Of a stretch of DNA of 24,673 nucleotides, positions 1 through 7,158 are shown piece after piece. Position 1 is the first letter of the stretch. Every line of letters begins with the position of its first letter. Origin of the DNA: Anaerolineae bacterium (lineage in GTDB: Bacteria > Chloroflexota > Anaerolineae > Anaerolineales > Villigracilaceae); contig JAFLCF010000046.1 in assembly GCA_017303735.1 (NCBI GenBank), positions 1-24,673 on the forward strand, read 5' to 3'. Made by a program: the position numbers and the translations under genes. The notes beneath the pieces are model-generated. The model was not told where the DNA came from. It was given only the letters and a program-made list of their open reading frames with translations, and did no database searches.

Positions 1-24
1 AGAAAAGAAAAGCTCGGTGAATAG
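1..24 (+). CDS. Possible 3' end of an upstream gene
   Basis: Reading from base 1, frame 1 gives seven codons (RKEKLGE) followed by TAG at 22-24. A charged, lysine-rich tail is typical of a protein C-terminus and the next gene starts 61 bases later on the same strand. Only seven residues are visible, so this could equally be non-coding. Confidence 0.25.
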   Translation, partial: RKEKLGE

Positions 25-76
25 AGTGTAGTGAATCAGGTCGGGTACATTGACCGACCCTCTACTCTCTCGCTTT

Positions 77-80
77 GGAG
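77..80 (+). promoter_or_regulatory. Ribosome binding site fixing the start at 86
   Basis: GGAG lies 5 bases before ATG at 86. The in-frame TTG at 50 has no purine-rich site upstream, and its extra 12 residues would push the Tat motif away from the N-terminus, so 86 is preferred. Confidence 0.7.
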
Positions 81-85
81 AATTT

Positions 86-2269
86 ATGACTGCAAAACTC
101 TCAAGAAGAGATTTTCTAAAAATAGGGGCATCAGGTGTAGGCGTTTTAGCGCTCGGACAAATGCTTCCGCCCCAGGTCGCAAAAGCAGCTCGTGCTGCTG
201 GGACAATCAATGCGGAAGGCGACGGCTTCGTCCATAGCATGTGCGAGATGTGCGTGTGGCGCTGCGGCTTGATCGCCAAGATTCAAAATGGGCGCGTCGT
301 CAAATTGGACGGCAATCCTGAGCATCCGCATTCACGCGGGAATTTATGTCCGCGCGGGCAATCGGGGTTGATGAACACGTACGATCCCGACCGTGTGCTG
401 ACTCCGCTCATTCGGGTGGGAAAACGCGGCGAAGGCAAATTCCGTCAGGCATCGTGGGAAGAAGCGTTGGATCTGGTCGCCAGCAAAATGACCGAGATCA
501 AGAACAAATACGGCGCCGAAGCGATGGTCTTTTCATCCACGCACAATTTGAGCCAGCCGCTGTTTGAAAATTTACTTTACGCATTCGGTTCGCCCAATTA
601 TGGCACGCAACGTTCGCTGTGCTTCAATGCCATGATCGTCGCCAATACGATGACCTACGGCATGGAAGAACCCGGTCGCATCTACGACGACAAACTCAAA
701 TACATCTTGTTAACGGGACGTAACCTACTCGAAGCGATTTCCACATCCGAGACGCATGATCTCATCATGGCGATCGACCGCGGTGCGAAGGTGGTCTACC
801 TCGACCCGCGCTACACCAAGACCGCCTCAAAAGCGACCGAATGGCTGCCCATCAAACCCGGAAATGATCTCGCCTTTCACCTTGCTTTGCTGAACATCAT
901 TATCGGCGAAAAATTGTACAACCGCTCATTCGTTGAAAAGAATACGGTCGGCTTTGATGAATTGAAAAAAGAAGTTGCACGTTACACCCCCGAATGGGCT
1001 TCCCCGCTGACGGGTATCCCCGCCGAAACCATCACACGCATTGCGCACGAACTCGCAGAAGCCGCGCCACATGTATTGATCCATAACGGCTGGCGCACAT
1101 CAAACTTCGTTAATTCATTCCATACCCAGCGCGCCATCAGCATTATGAACGCCTTGCTTGGCAATTGGAATACCGTCTTAGTCGCGGCGGCTGGAGAGGA
1201 AAGCGGCGCATTGGGCGCTCCACCACAGCCTGCTTATCCGCGTATCTCTGCTTTACGTCTCGACGGCGTGCCGTGGAAGTACCCTGTTGTGCCTTTCAAG
1301 ATCGGCGTATTTCAGGAACTGCGTGACAACATCGTCAGTGCGGATCCGTATCAGGCGCATGGCTGGTTCATCTCGCGTCAGAATCCAATTCAATCCCTGC
1401 CTGATCGCGGCAAGACCATCGAAGCCTTTGGCAAATTGGACTTCATCGTCACCGTGGACATCGTCCTCAACGATACGGCATGGTTCTCGGATGTTGTCTT
1501 ACCTGAAGCCTCTTATCTTGAACGCTACGATCCACTCCTACCTGTTGGCGATAAAGCCTTCTTGCGCCAGCCTGTGATCGAACCACAAGGCGAAGCCAAA
1601 TCCGCTTTGTGGATTTACAAGCAGTTGGGCAAACGCCTTGGACTTGGCGATTACTTCCAATACGAAGATGAAGAAGATTACCTCCGCCAGCAGCTCAAAC
1701 CGCTTGGCGTTACGCTGGAAGAGGTCAAGGCGAAGGGTTTTGCTGAAATGACAGAATCAGCTCACGGCGGAGAAGGAAGCGAACTGACTTGGAATACTCC
1801 AAGTGGAAAAATTGAAATCTTCTCCGATACGTTAGCCAAAGTCGGCTTCCCCGGTGTGCCCACTTGGGTGGAACCGCCCCAGCCTGCCGAAGGTCAATTC
1901 TTCTTGCTGACAGGCAAGATCGCAACCTCCACACAGTTTGGAACACAGAACAATCAATTGCTTCATAAATATTCAGAAGAACCGCGCATGTGGATGAACG
2001 CTCAAACTGCTGCCGACCTCGGACTCGAAACTGATGATTGGGTGGAAGTTACCAGTGACGTTGGAAAAATTCACACCAAACTTTTGGCAACGCAAGCCAT
2101 TCGCCCCGATTGTGTTTACATGACTCCAGGCTACGGACATCTTTCCAAAGGTCTGAAAACAGCCTATGGCGTGGGTGCAAGTGACTCGGTTTTGCATGTA
2201 ACCTATACCGATCCTATCAGCGGTGGACAGGCATTGAGCCAAACTTTTGTAACGGTTAAAAAGGCTTAG
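86..2269 (+). CDS. Tat-exported molybdopterin oxidoreductase, catalytic subunit (polysulfide/thiosulfate reductase-like)
   Basis: Catalytic subunit of a CISM (complex iron-sulfur molybdoenzyme) complex, 727 aa from ATG 86. Seen: a Tat signal SRRDFLK at residues 6-12 followed by a hydrophobic stretch; a [4Fe-4S] motif with Cys53, Cys56, Cys60 and Cys88; a probable Mo-ligand Cys179 in RSLCFNAM; and a C-terminal molybdopterin dinucleotide-binding domain (LLTGKIATSTQFGTQNN onward). Cys as Mo ligand fits the polysulfide/thiosulfate/arsenate reductase and formate dehydrogenase branch. The residue after it is Phe, whereas formate dehydrogenases carry His there, so formate is less likely. The ferredoxin and NrfD subunits follow directly, giving a PsrABC-like A-B-C order. 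The protein is expected outside the membrane, carried out through Tat with its B subunit. The substrate and direction of reaction are not determinable here. Family very secure; substrate open. Confidence 0.93.
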   Translation: MTAKLSRRDFLKIGASGVGVLALGQMLPPQVAKAARAAGTINAEGDGFVHSMCEMCVWRCGLIAKIQNGRVVKLDGNPEHPHSRGNLCPRGQSGLMNTYDPDRVLTPLIRVGKRGEGKFRQASWEEALDLVASKMTEIKNKYGAEAMVFSSTHNLSQPLFENLLYAFGSPNYGTQRSLCFNAMIVANTMTYGMEEPGRIYDDKLKYILLTGRNLLEAISTSETHDLIMAIDRGAKVVYLDPRYTKTASKATEWLPIKPGNDLAFHLALLNIIIGEKLYNRSFVEKNTVGFDELKKEVARYTPEWASPLTGIPAETITRIAHELAEAAPHVLIHNGWRTSNFVNSFHTQRAISIMNALLGNWNTVLVAAAGEESGALGAPPQPAYPRISALRLDGVPWKYPVVPFKIGVFQELRDNIVSADPYQAHGWFISRQNPIQSLPDRGKTIEAFGKLDFIVTVDIVLNDTAWFSDVVLPEASYLERYDPLLPVGDKAFLRQPVIEPQGEAKSALWIYKQLGKRLGLGDYFQYEDEEDYLRQQLKPLGVTLEEVKAKGFAEMTESAHGGEGSELTWNTPSGKIEIFSDTLAKVGFPGVPTWVEPPQPAEGQFFLLTGKIATSTQFGTQNNQLLHKYSEEPRMWMNAQTAADLGLETDDWVEVTSDVGKIHTKLLATQAIRPDCVYMTPGYGHLSKGLKTAYGVGASDSVLHVTYTDPISGGQALSQTFVTVKKA

Positions 2270-2277
2270 AGGTAACT

Positions 2278-3048
2278 ATGACTATCAAACATCACGCGTA
2301 TCTCTTCGACGCCACGCGCTGTATTGACTGCCGCGCTTGTATGGTAGCGTGTAGTGTGGAAAACAATATCGAAATGGACAAGACCCGCATTTGGGTGGCA
2401 GGCGTTGGCATCACGGGTACATTCCCCGATCTTCAACGCAGCACAATGGTTTACCACTGTATGCACTGCAATCATCCCGACTGCATGTCGGCTTGCCCTG
2501 TGGGCGCATACACCAAAGCGGAAGATGGTCCCGTTTCTTATAACCCTGACCTGTGCATTGGCTGCCGTTATTGCATGAACGCCTGTCCGTTCGGCGTGCC
2601 GCATTTTGACTACGACAAGGGCATCATCGATGGTGCATTCATTGACAAATGCACCTTCTGCCCGCAACGCATCTACAACGGACAGGAACCCGCCTGCGTA
2701 CACACCTGCCCCACCGACGCGCTTGAATACGGCGACCGCGACGAACTTATCGCCAAAGCCCATGAACGCATTGCCGCGCATCCTGATAAATACATTCAGC
2801 ATGTGTACGGCGAACATGAGAACGGCGGCACGTCCTACCTCATCATCTCACATGTGCCGTTCCAAGATTTAGGCTTGCCCGCCATGCCAGAAACACCCGT
2901 CAACGAAGTCAGTGAGACTGTCATGGAAATGACCGTTCCATTTGCCTTCGGTTGGGGCACGGTCTTGAGCATGGTGGCAATTGCCGCTGGAAAACACAAT
3001 AAAAAGAAAGAAGCCGAAGCGGCAAAACAGGCGGAGGCATCCAAATGA
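2278..3048 (+). CDS. Four-cluster [4Fe-4S] ferredoxin subunit of the molybdoenzyme
   Basis: Electron-transfer B subunit, 256 aa, linking the Mo subunit to the membrane subunit. Four cysteine groups are seen: CIDCRACMVAC; CMHCNHPDCMSACP; CIGCRYCMNACP; and a spread CTFC...CVHTCP. This is the DmsB/PsrB/NrfC layout. No signal peptide of its own is present, so export by piggy-back on the Tat-bearing catalytic subunit is inferred. The C-terminus has one hydrophobic segment (about residues 218-236, VPFAFGWGTVLSMVAIAAG) followed by a Lys/Glu/Ala-rich tail, so it may carry its own membrane anchor. The start ATG follows GAGG, 8 bases after the upstream stop, and its stop overlaps the next start in ATGA, so translational coupling is likely. 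Confidence 0.93.
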   Translation: MTIKHHAYLFDATRCIDCRACMVACSVENNIEMDKTRIWVAGVGITGTFPDLQRSTMVYHCMHCNHPDCMSACPVGAYTKAEDGPVSYNPDLCIGCRYCMNACPFGVPHFDYDKGIIDGAFIDKCTFCPQRIYNGQEPACVHTCPTDALEYGDRDELIAKAHERIAAHPDKYIQHVYGEHENGGTSYLIISHVPFQDLGLPAMPETPVNEVSETVMEMTVPFAFGWGTVLSMVAIAAGKHNKKKEAEAAKQAEASK

Positions 3049-4229
3049 AACTAAACTTAACGCTTCCCAAATTCCTTCGCATTGGCGTGTTGCCTTCGGT
3101 ATTGATTGTGCTTATGGGCATTGCCTTCATCTCTGCCATGGCGCGTTACGCTTTCGGCATCGGTGCGATCAGTGACTTGAGCTATTCCTACCCCTGGGGC
3201 TTCTGGATCAGCTTCGACCTGTTCACGGGCGTGGTCATTTCCAGCGGCGGTTTTCTCATGGCTGGCACGGTCTACATTTTGGGCATCAAAGAATTTCAGC
3301 CCATGCTGCGCCCGTCTGTTCTCACGGCATTGCTTGGCTACATCATGGTTGCCATCGCCCTGCTTGTTGACCTTGGTCAACCCCTGCGCATCTGGTACAT
3401 GATGATCCACTGGAATCACACCAGCGTATTGCTTGAGATCGGCATCTGCGTGATGAGTTATCTCACCGTGCTTGCCATCGAGTTCGCGCCTGTGGTCTTG
3501 GAGAAATTCCCAAAACTACACCATGTTGCGCATCTCATTCATCGCTTCATCATGCCGTTCGTCATTGTAGGCGTAGTCCTTTCCACCCTGCATCAATCTT
3601 CGCTCGGCTCACTGCTTCTCATTCAACCCACCAAACTGCATCCGCTCTGGTGGACGCCCATCCTGCCGATCATGTTCTTCTCCTCCGCCATCACCGTTGG
3701 CATGGCAATGATCATCTTCGAGTCGTCGCTCAGTTCGCGCTATTTCCAACGCGGTCTCGAAACGCATCTACTGGCGAAACTTGCCAAAGCCCTGCCCATT
3801 GCGCTCGGCGTGTATGCCACACTCAAATTCGGTGAACTCGCTGTGGCAGGCGAACTTGGTCTGCTTTTCACCAGCGGCATTATGAGCGTACTTTTCTGGG
3901 CAGAGATTCTCATCGGCGTGGTCACACCCATCGTCTGGTTCTCCATCGCAAAGAATCGCACCAGCAATAACGGTCTGCTCACTGGCGCCATCATCGTCCT
4001 CGTCGGTATGATCCTCAACCGTTTCAATGTCAGTTGGTTCGGCGTCAAACATCCCGATCCGCTTTTCTATCTCCCGACCTTCATGGGCAACGTGGATTAC
4101 TTCCCGACTTTCCCCGAAGTCTCCGTATCCATCGGCATCTTCGCCGCGGGCATCCTGGCATTCGGATTGATCGCCAAATACTTCCCCGTCTTCGAGGATG
4201 AACATCCAGTAGCTCACGCAGGCGATTAA
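3045..4229 (+). CDS. nrfD: NrfD/PsrC-family membrane subunit
   Basis: Polytopic membrane subunit of 394 aa that exchanges electrons with the quinone pool in CISM complexes. About ten hydrophobic segments run through the protein, starting with PSVLIVLMGIAFISAMARYAFG near the N-terminus. Typical NrfD features are visible, such as SYPWGFWISFDLFTGVVISSGG near residues 46-66 and LVDLGQP near residues 106-112. It overlaps the B-subunit gene by four bases (ATGA) and has GGAGG 7 bases upstream. The family binds no heme; whether it reduces or oxidises menaquinone depends on the partner enzyme. It closes the three-gene unit, and a strong hairpin lies 60 bases downstream. The symbol denotes the family, not a nitrite reductase function. 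Confidence 0.92.
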   Translation: MKLNLTLPKFLRIGVLPSVLIVLMGIAFISAMARYAFGIGAISDLSYSYPWGFWISFDLFTGVVISSGGFLMAGTVYILGIKEFQPMLRPSVLTALLGYIMVAIALLVDLGQPLRIWYMMIHWNHTSVLLEIGICVMSYLTVLAIEFAPVVLEKFPKLHHVAHLIHRFIMPFVIVGVVLSTLHQSSLGSLLLIQPTKLHPLWWTPILPIMFFSSAITVGMAMIIFESSLSSRYFQRGLETHLLAKLAKALPIALGVYATLKFGELAVAGELGLLFTSGIMSVLFWAEILIGVVTPIVWFSIAKNRTSNNGLLTGAIIVLVGMILNRFNVSWFGVKHPDPLFYLPTFMGNVDYFPTFPEVSVSIGIFAAGILAFGLIAKYFPVFEDEHPVAHAGD

Positions 4230-4291
4230 GATCAGCGCCTCTTTCTTAACCGCAACCTGATTCTGTTTCATCAGGCATTGATCTACAATGA

Positions 4292-4328
4292 AAACACCTC
4301 CCGCCCGAACATCCAGCGGGAGGTGTTT
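4292..4328 (+). terminator. Hairpin terminator after the molybdoenzyme operon
   Basis: A perfect 13-bp inverted repeat (arms 4292-4304 and 4316-4328, 11-base loop, arm AAACACCTCCCGC) ends in TTT. It lies 62 bases after the NrfD gene and before a new promoter, so it probably separates the two transcription units. The T-run is short, so termination may be partial. Confidence 0.7.
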
Positions 4329-4347
4329 GTCCTCTACAAACTATGTC

Positions 4348-4409
4348 ACCCCTTCGGGGTTTGATATAAACACAATCCCGTTGCTATAATCATTTCACCC
4401 CTACGGGGT
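4348..4409 (+). repeat. Two copies of a short palindrome flanking the cytochrome b promoter
   Basis: ACCCC-TTC-GGGGT at 4348-4360 and ACCCC-TAC-GGGGT at 4397-4409 are near-identical 13-mers, centres 49 bp apart. One abuts the -35 box and the other sits at the expected transcription start. They could be operator sites for a dimeric regulator or copies of a dispersed short repeat. Confidence 0.6.
4361..4390 (+). promoter_or_regulatory. Sigma70-type promoter for the cytochrome b operon
   Basis: TTGATA (4361-4366), an 18-base spacer, then TATAAT (4385-4390) is close to consensus. Predicted transcription start is near 4397, leaving a leader of about 86 bases before ATG 4483. The leader (4411-4482) is a pyrimidine/A-rich stretch of degenerate TTTACYATT-like units without a clear Shine-Dalgarno site. 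Confidence 0.65.
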
Positions 4410-4482
4410 TACAATCACCACTCACTATTTACTATTTATCAATTACCATTTACCAATTCTGCATTCTTACTTCTACATTCCC

Positions 4483-5511
4483 ATGCGCCCTTCCTTCTTC
4501 CACCACCTCCACCCCCCAACCATCCCAACCGAACAAGCCCGCTGGCGGCACACGCTCGGAGCAGGTGGCACTGCCGTCTTTCTCATGCTCATTCTCGGGT
4601 TGACGGGCATTCTGGAGATGTTCTACTACATCCCTACGCCTGAAGAAGCAGCGCTTTCGGTTCAAACCATCACCTATCATGTCCCCTTTGGTGGATTCAT
4701 CCGCAACCTGCACTATTGGTCTGCGCAGTTATTATTGATCGTTTCTGCTGTTCATCTTTTGCGAGTCGTTTTCACCGCCGCCTATAAATCTCCGCGCCGT
4801 TTCAACTACCTGCTGGGACTCGCCCTCTTCATCCTTACCATTCTTTTAGATTTCACTGGCTACATCCTGCGCTGGGATGTGGATATCTGCTACCCGCTGC
4901 TGACAGGCACGAATCTACTCAAGACCATCCCATTCATTGGTGACTTCCTTCATCGTATTGCCATAGGCGGAGGCGAAGCCTGCACCAATGGCTTATTACG
5001 CATGTACGTCTGGCATATCTTCGGCTTGACCTTGCCCGTTATCATACTTGGCATTTGGCACGCCTTCCGCGTCCGCAGGGATGGAGGCATAGCCGTCCCG
5101 CCGCCGCAAGTCCGCACAGACAACGCCCGCATCTCGCGCAATGAACTCGTCCGTCGCGAAGTGCTAGCAATGTTCATCGTTGGCATCGCGCTTATTCTTT
5201 TATCTATTTTCATTCCTGCCCCCATCGCCGCCGCCATGACCGAAGCGAGCACACAGGCAGGTGAAGCCAAAGCACCGTGGTTCTTTCTGTGGGTGCAACA
5301 AATGCTTAAATGGGGCGACCCGTTTATTTTTGGCATCGTCATCCCGCTTAGCATTCTCATCCTCATTGCCCTGATTCCATACATCTTCCCCCAACCTGCT
5401 GATGAAGATATAGGCAAATGGTTTCCAAAATCTAACCGCCTTGCTCAAGTCACAATTGGGTTGGTGTCTTTTATCGTTATCCTATTGACCTTACTCGCCA
5501 ATGCAAACTAA
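4483..5511 (+). CDS. Cytochrome b of a Rieske/cytochrome b complex (b6-type)
   Basis: Diheme membrane cytochrome b, 342 aa, quinol-oxidising core of a bc-type complex. Helix B carries His77 and His91 (HX13H) and helix D His178 and His193 (HX14H); the 14-residue gap is the spacing known from cytochrome b6 of b6f complexes, whereas bc1-type cytochromes have 13. The N-terminal four-helix heme domain and a C-terminal part with about three more helices (near 229-248, 277-298, 320-338) are in one polypeptide. The Qo-site PEWY motif is replaced by APWF at 264-267, so the usual glutamate is missing. ATG 4483 has no clear Shine-Dalgarno. The last 11 bases overlap the multiheme cytochrome gene, and the Rieske gene is two genes downstream, so these form one complex. 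Confidence 0.9.
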   Translation: MRPSFFHHLHPPTIPTEQARWRHTLGAGGTAVFLMLILGLTGILEMFYYIPTPEEAALSVQTITYHVPFGGFIRNLHYWSAQLLLIVSAVHLLRVVFTAAYKSPRRFNYLLGLALFILTILLDFTGYILRWDVDICYPLLTGTNLLKTIPFIGDFLHRIAIGGGEACTNGLLRMYVWHIFGLTLPVIILGIWHAFRVRRDGGIAVPPPQVRTDNARISRNELVRREVLAMFIVGIALILLSIFIPAPIAAAMTEASTQAGEAKAPWFFLWVQQMLKWGDPFIFGIVIPLSILILIALIPYIFPQPADEDIGKWFPKSNRLAQVTIGLVSFIVILLTLLANAN

Positions 5512-6730
5512 ACCCACCACTTTCCACTTTCTACTTCTTATCGTTTCGGGATTATTGCTCGCAACCTTATCCCTCGTCTGGTGGAATTCCTCCCGCCAAC
5601 CCCAACCTATCGAATTAATACCCACATTGACAGGCGAAACCGAATACTGCCTCACCTGCCACGCGGACTTGCCCGAAATCAGCGCCTCCCATCCTGTGGA
5701 AACCTTTGGCTGCGTCAGTTGTCACGGTGGCGAACGTCTTGCGCTGGACGCAGACTTGGCACACAGCACCATGCGCGGCGGGGCAAACCCATCCGCTCTC
5801 AGCGTAGTAGAAGCCTCGTGCGGAGGAAGTAACTGTCACAGCGGCAGCGAAGCGGATGATCGTCATCACATCCAACGCGTGATGACCAGCGTTCAATCCA
5901 CATATGCGGGTGCGATTTCCAATATCCTCTTCACCTTTGGCGCACAACCTGACCTGACCGCACGCTTTGGCATTTCCGCCATCACCGATGAAAATACAAA
6001 GACGGGCATCACATCGTTACAAGCATTTGACCCACTGAATGCGAATCATCCATCGGTTCAAAAATTTGGCGAAGAATGTCTCACCTGTCATCTACATGCC
6101 GAGCCGCGTGAGGGCGAAGCCTTTGCACGAGAGACGGGTTGCGCGGCATGCCACACAACGGGCGAACATAATTTAACAACTGCCATTCCCTATACCCAAT
6201 GCAACGCCTGCCATAATCGCGGGAATTACGACCTGCGCACGATGACTTTTGTGGAACGCACCGATCACCCCACGCAACGCATTGATGATTACTACCAACC
6301 CATCGCGCAGTTCACCCAATGCGAATACACCCTCGACTGTGTGGATTGCCATACCCGCTCTGAAGTGATGGGCGACGGCGATATTCACAATGATCAGGCA
6401 TCCATTCAATATGTGCAATGCAAAACATGTCACGGCACGCTGGATGAACTTCCGCTCACCAAAACGCTGAGCGACCCAAACGACATTGCTTTCCGTATGA
6501 GTTTTCTCAACCCCGTTATGGATCTAAAATTGGGAGATACGATTATCGTCACTGAGCAAGGCGAGCCGTTATGGAATACACGCCAATTGCCGAACGGTAC
6601 GTTTGAAATGATTGGCAAAGCCACCCAGCAATATTTCACATTCAAGCCTGTGATGGGAACTGCCTGCGAACAAAAACCTGACGAGCAGGAATCGCATTAC
6701 TGCCACGAATGTCATGCGGTGGAGAAATAA
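5501..6730 (+). CDS. Membrane-anchored multiheme cytochrome c (8 CXXCH plus one CX4CH)
   Basis: Extracytoplasmic electron-transfer protein of 409 aa. The N-terminus has one hydrophobic segment (residues 10-27), an uncleaved anchor or Sec signal. Heme motifs CXXCH begin at Cys50, 71, 193, 214, 234, 280, 307 and 401. A ninth site at 107-113 is CGGSNCH (CX4CH), an atypical spacing that may or may not bind heme. A heme-poor stretch lies at about 114-192 and another at 312-400. The gene overlaps cytochrome b by 11 bases and is followed one base after its stop by the Rieske start, so it probably takes the place of cytochrome c1 as electron exit. I do not recognise a named enzyme family (no HAO or NrfA signature seen), so it is called by motif only. 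Confidence 0.9.
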   Translation: MQTKPTTFHFLLLIVSGLLLATLSLVWWNSSRQPQPIELIPTLTGETEYCLTCHADLPEISASHPVETFGCVSCHGGERLALDADLAHSTMRGGANPSALSVVEASCGGSNCHSGSEADDRHHIQRVMTSVQSTYAGAISNILFTFGAQPDLTARFGISAITDENTKTGITSLQAFDPLNANHPSVQKFGEECLTCHLHAEPREGEAFARETGCAACHTTGEHNLTTAIPYTQCNACHNRGNYDLRTMTFVERTDHPTQRIDDYYQPIAQFTQCEYTLDCVDCHTRSEVMGDGDIHNDQASIQYVQCKTCHGTLDELPLTKTLSDPNDIAFRMSFLNPVMDLKLGDTIIVTEQGEPLWNTRQLPNGTFEMIGKATQQYFTFKPVMGTACEQKPDEQESHYCHECHAVEK

Positions 6731-6731
6731 C

Positions 6732-7148
6732 ATGACTCAAATTTCGCGCCGCGACTTTCTAAAACTTGTCCGTGATGGTTTTCTTTACCTAAGCGGAGCG
6801 CTCGCCACAGGCGGCTTGTTGCGCTTCCTCTCGTATGCCCCCGCCTCCGAACAAAAAACGGAATTTGACCTCGGCTCTGTGGATGATTACCCTGTTGGCT
6901 CTCGCACCTCCATCCCTGAGATCTCTGCGCTTCTCATCCACACCGAAAATGGATTCACCGCCCTGAGCCTGACCTGCACCCATCTTGGCTGCACACTCGA
7001 ACCCGTCTCCAATGGTTTTGCCTGTCCCTGCCACAACTCTGCCTTTGACGCGGAAGGGAATGTAACACAGGGTCCCGCAGTGAAACCTTTAAGAGCTTTG
7101 CGCATCGAAATAACTGCCGAGAATAAATTAATTGTATTTACTGATTGA
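6732..7148 (+). CDS. Rieske [2Fe-2S] protein, Tat-exported
   Basis: Rieske subunit, 138 aa, that takes electrons from quinol at cytochrome b. A Tat signal SRRDFLK (residues 5-11) is followed by a hydrophobic anchor. Cluster ligands are Cys82/His84 in CTHLGC and Cys98/His101 in CPCHNS, with Cys87 and Cys100 placed for the usual disulfide. The residues that tune potential are partly changed: the Ser is kept (Ser103) but the Tyr of the usual SXYD is Phe105. Start ATG 6732 has GGAG 7 bases upstream, within the end of the multiheme gene; the longer reading from 6714 would put six extra residues before the Tat signal. The gene is last of the b-c-Rieske trio, an order different from classical bc1 operons, where Rieske comes first. 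Confidence 0.93.
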   Translation: MTQISRRDFLKLVRDGFLYLSGALATGGLLRFLSYAPASEQKTEFDLGSVDDYPVGSRTSIPEISALLIHTENGFTALSLTCTHLGCTLEPVSNGFACPCHNSAFDAEGNVTQGPAVKPLRALRIEITAENKLIVFTD

Positions 7149-7158
7149 AAGGCAAAAA

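Noticed and set aside
50..85. Start of the Mo subunit at TTG 50
   Set aside because: No Shine-Dalgarno for it, and the ATG at 86 has GGAG and puts the Tat motif near the N-terminus as expected.
2266..2817. 183-aa reading frame on the minus strand opposite the ferredoxin gene
   Set aside because: It is a mirror of a cysteine-rich real gene with four intact iron-sulfur motifs; the antisense protein shows no recognisable domain.
3768..4271. 167-aa minus-strand reading frame across the end of the NrfD gene
   Set aside because: Overlaps a clear membrane subunit gene; highly acidic composition is explained by the complement of hydrophobic codons.
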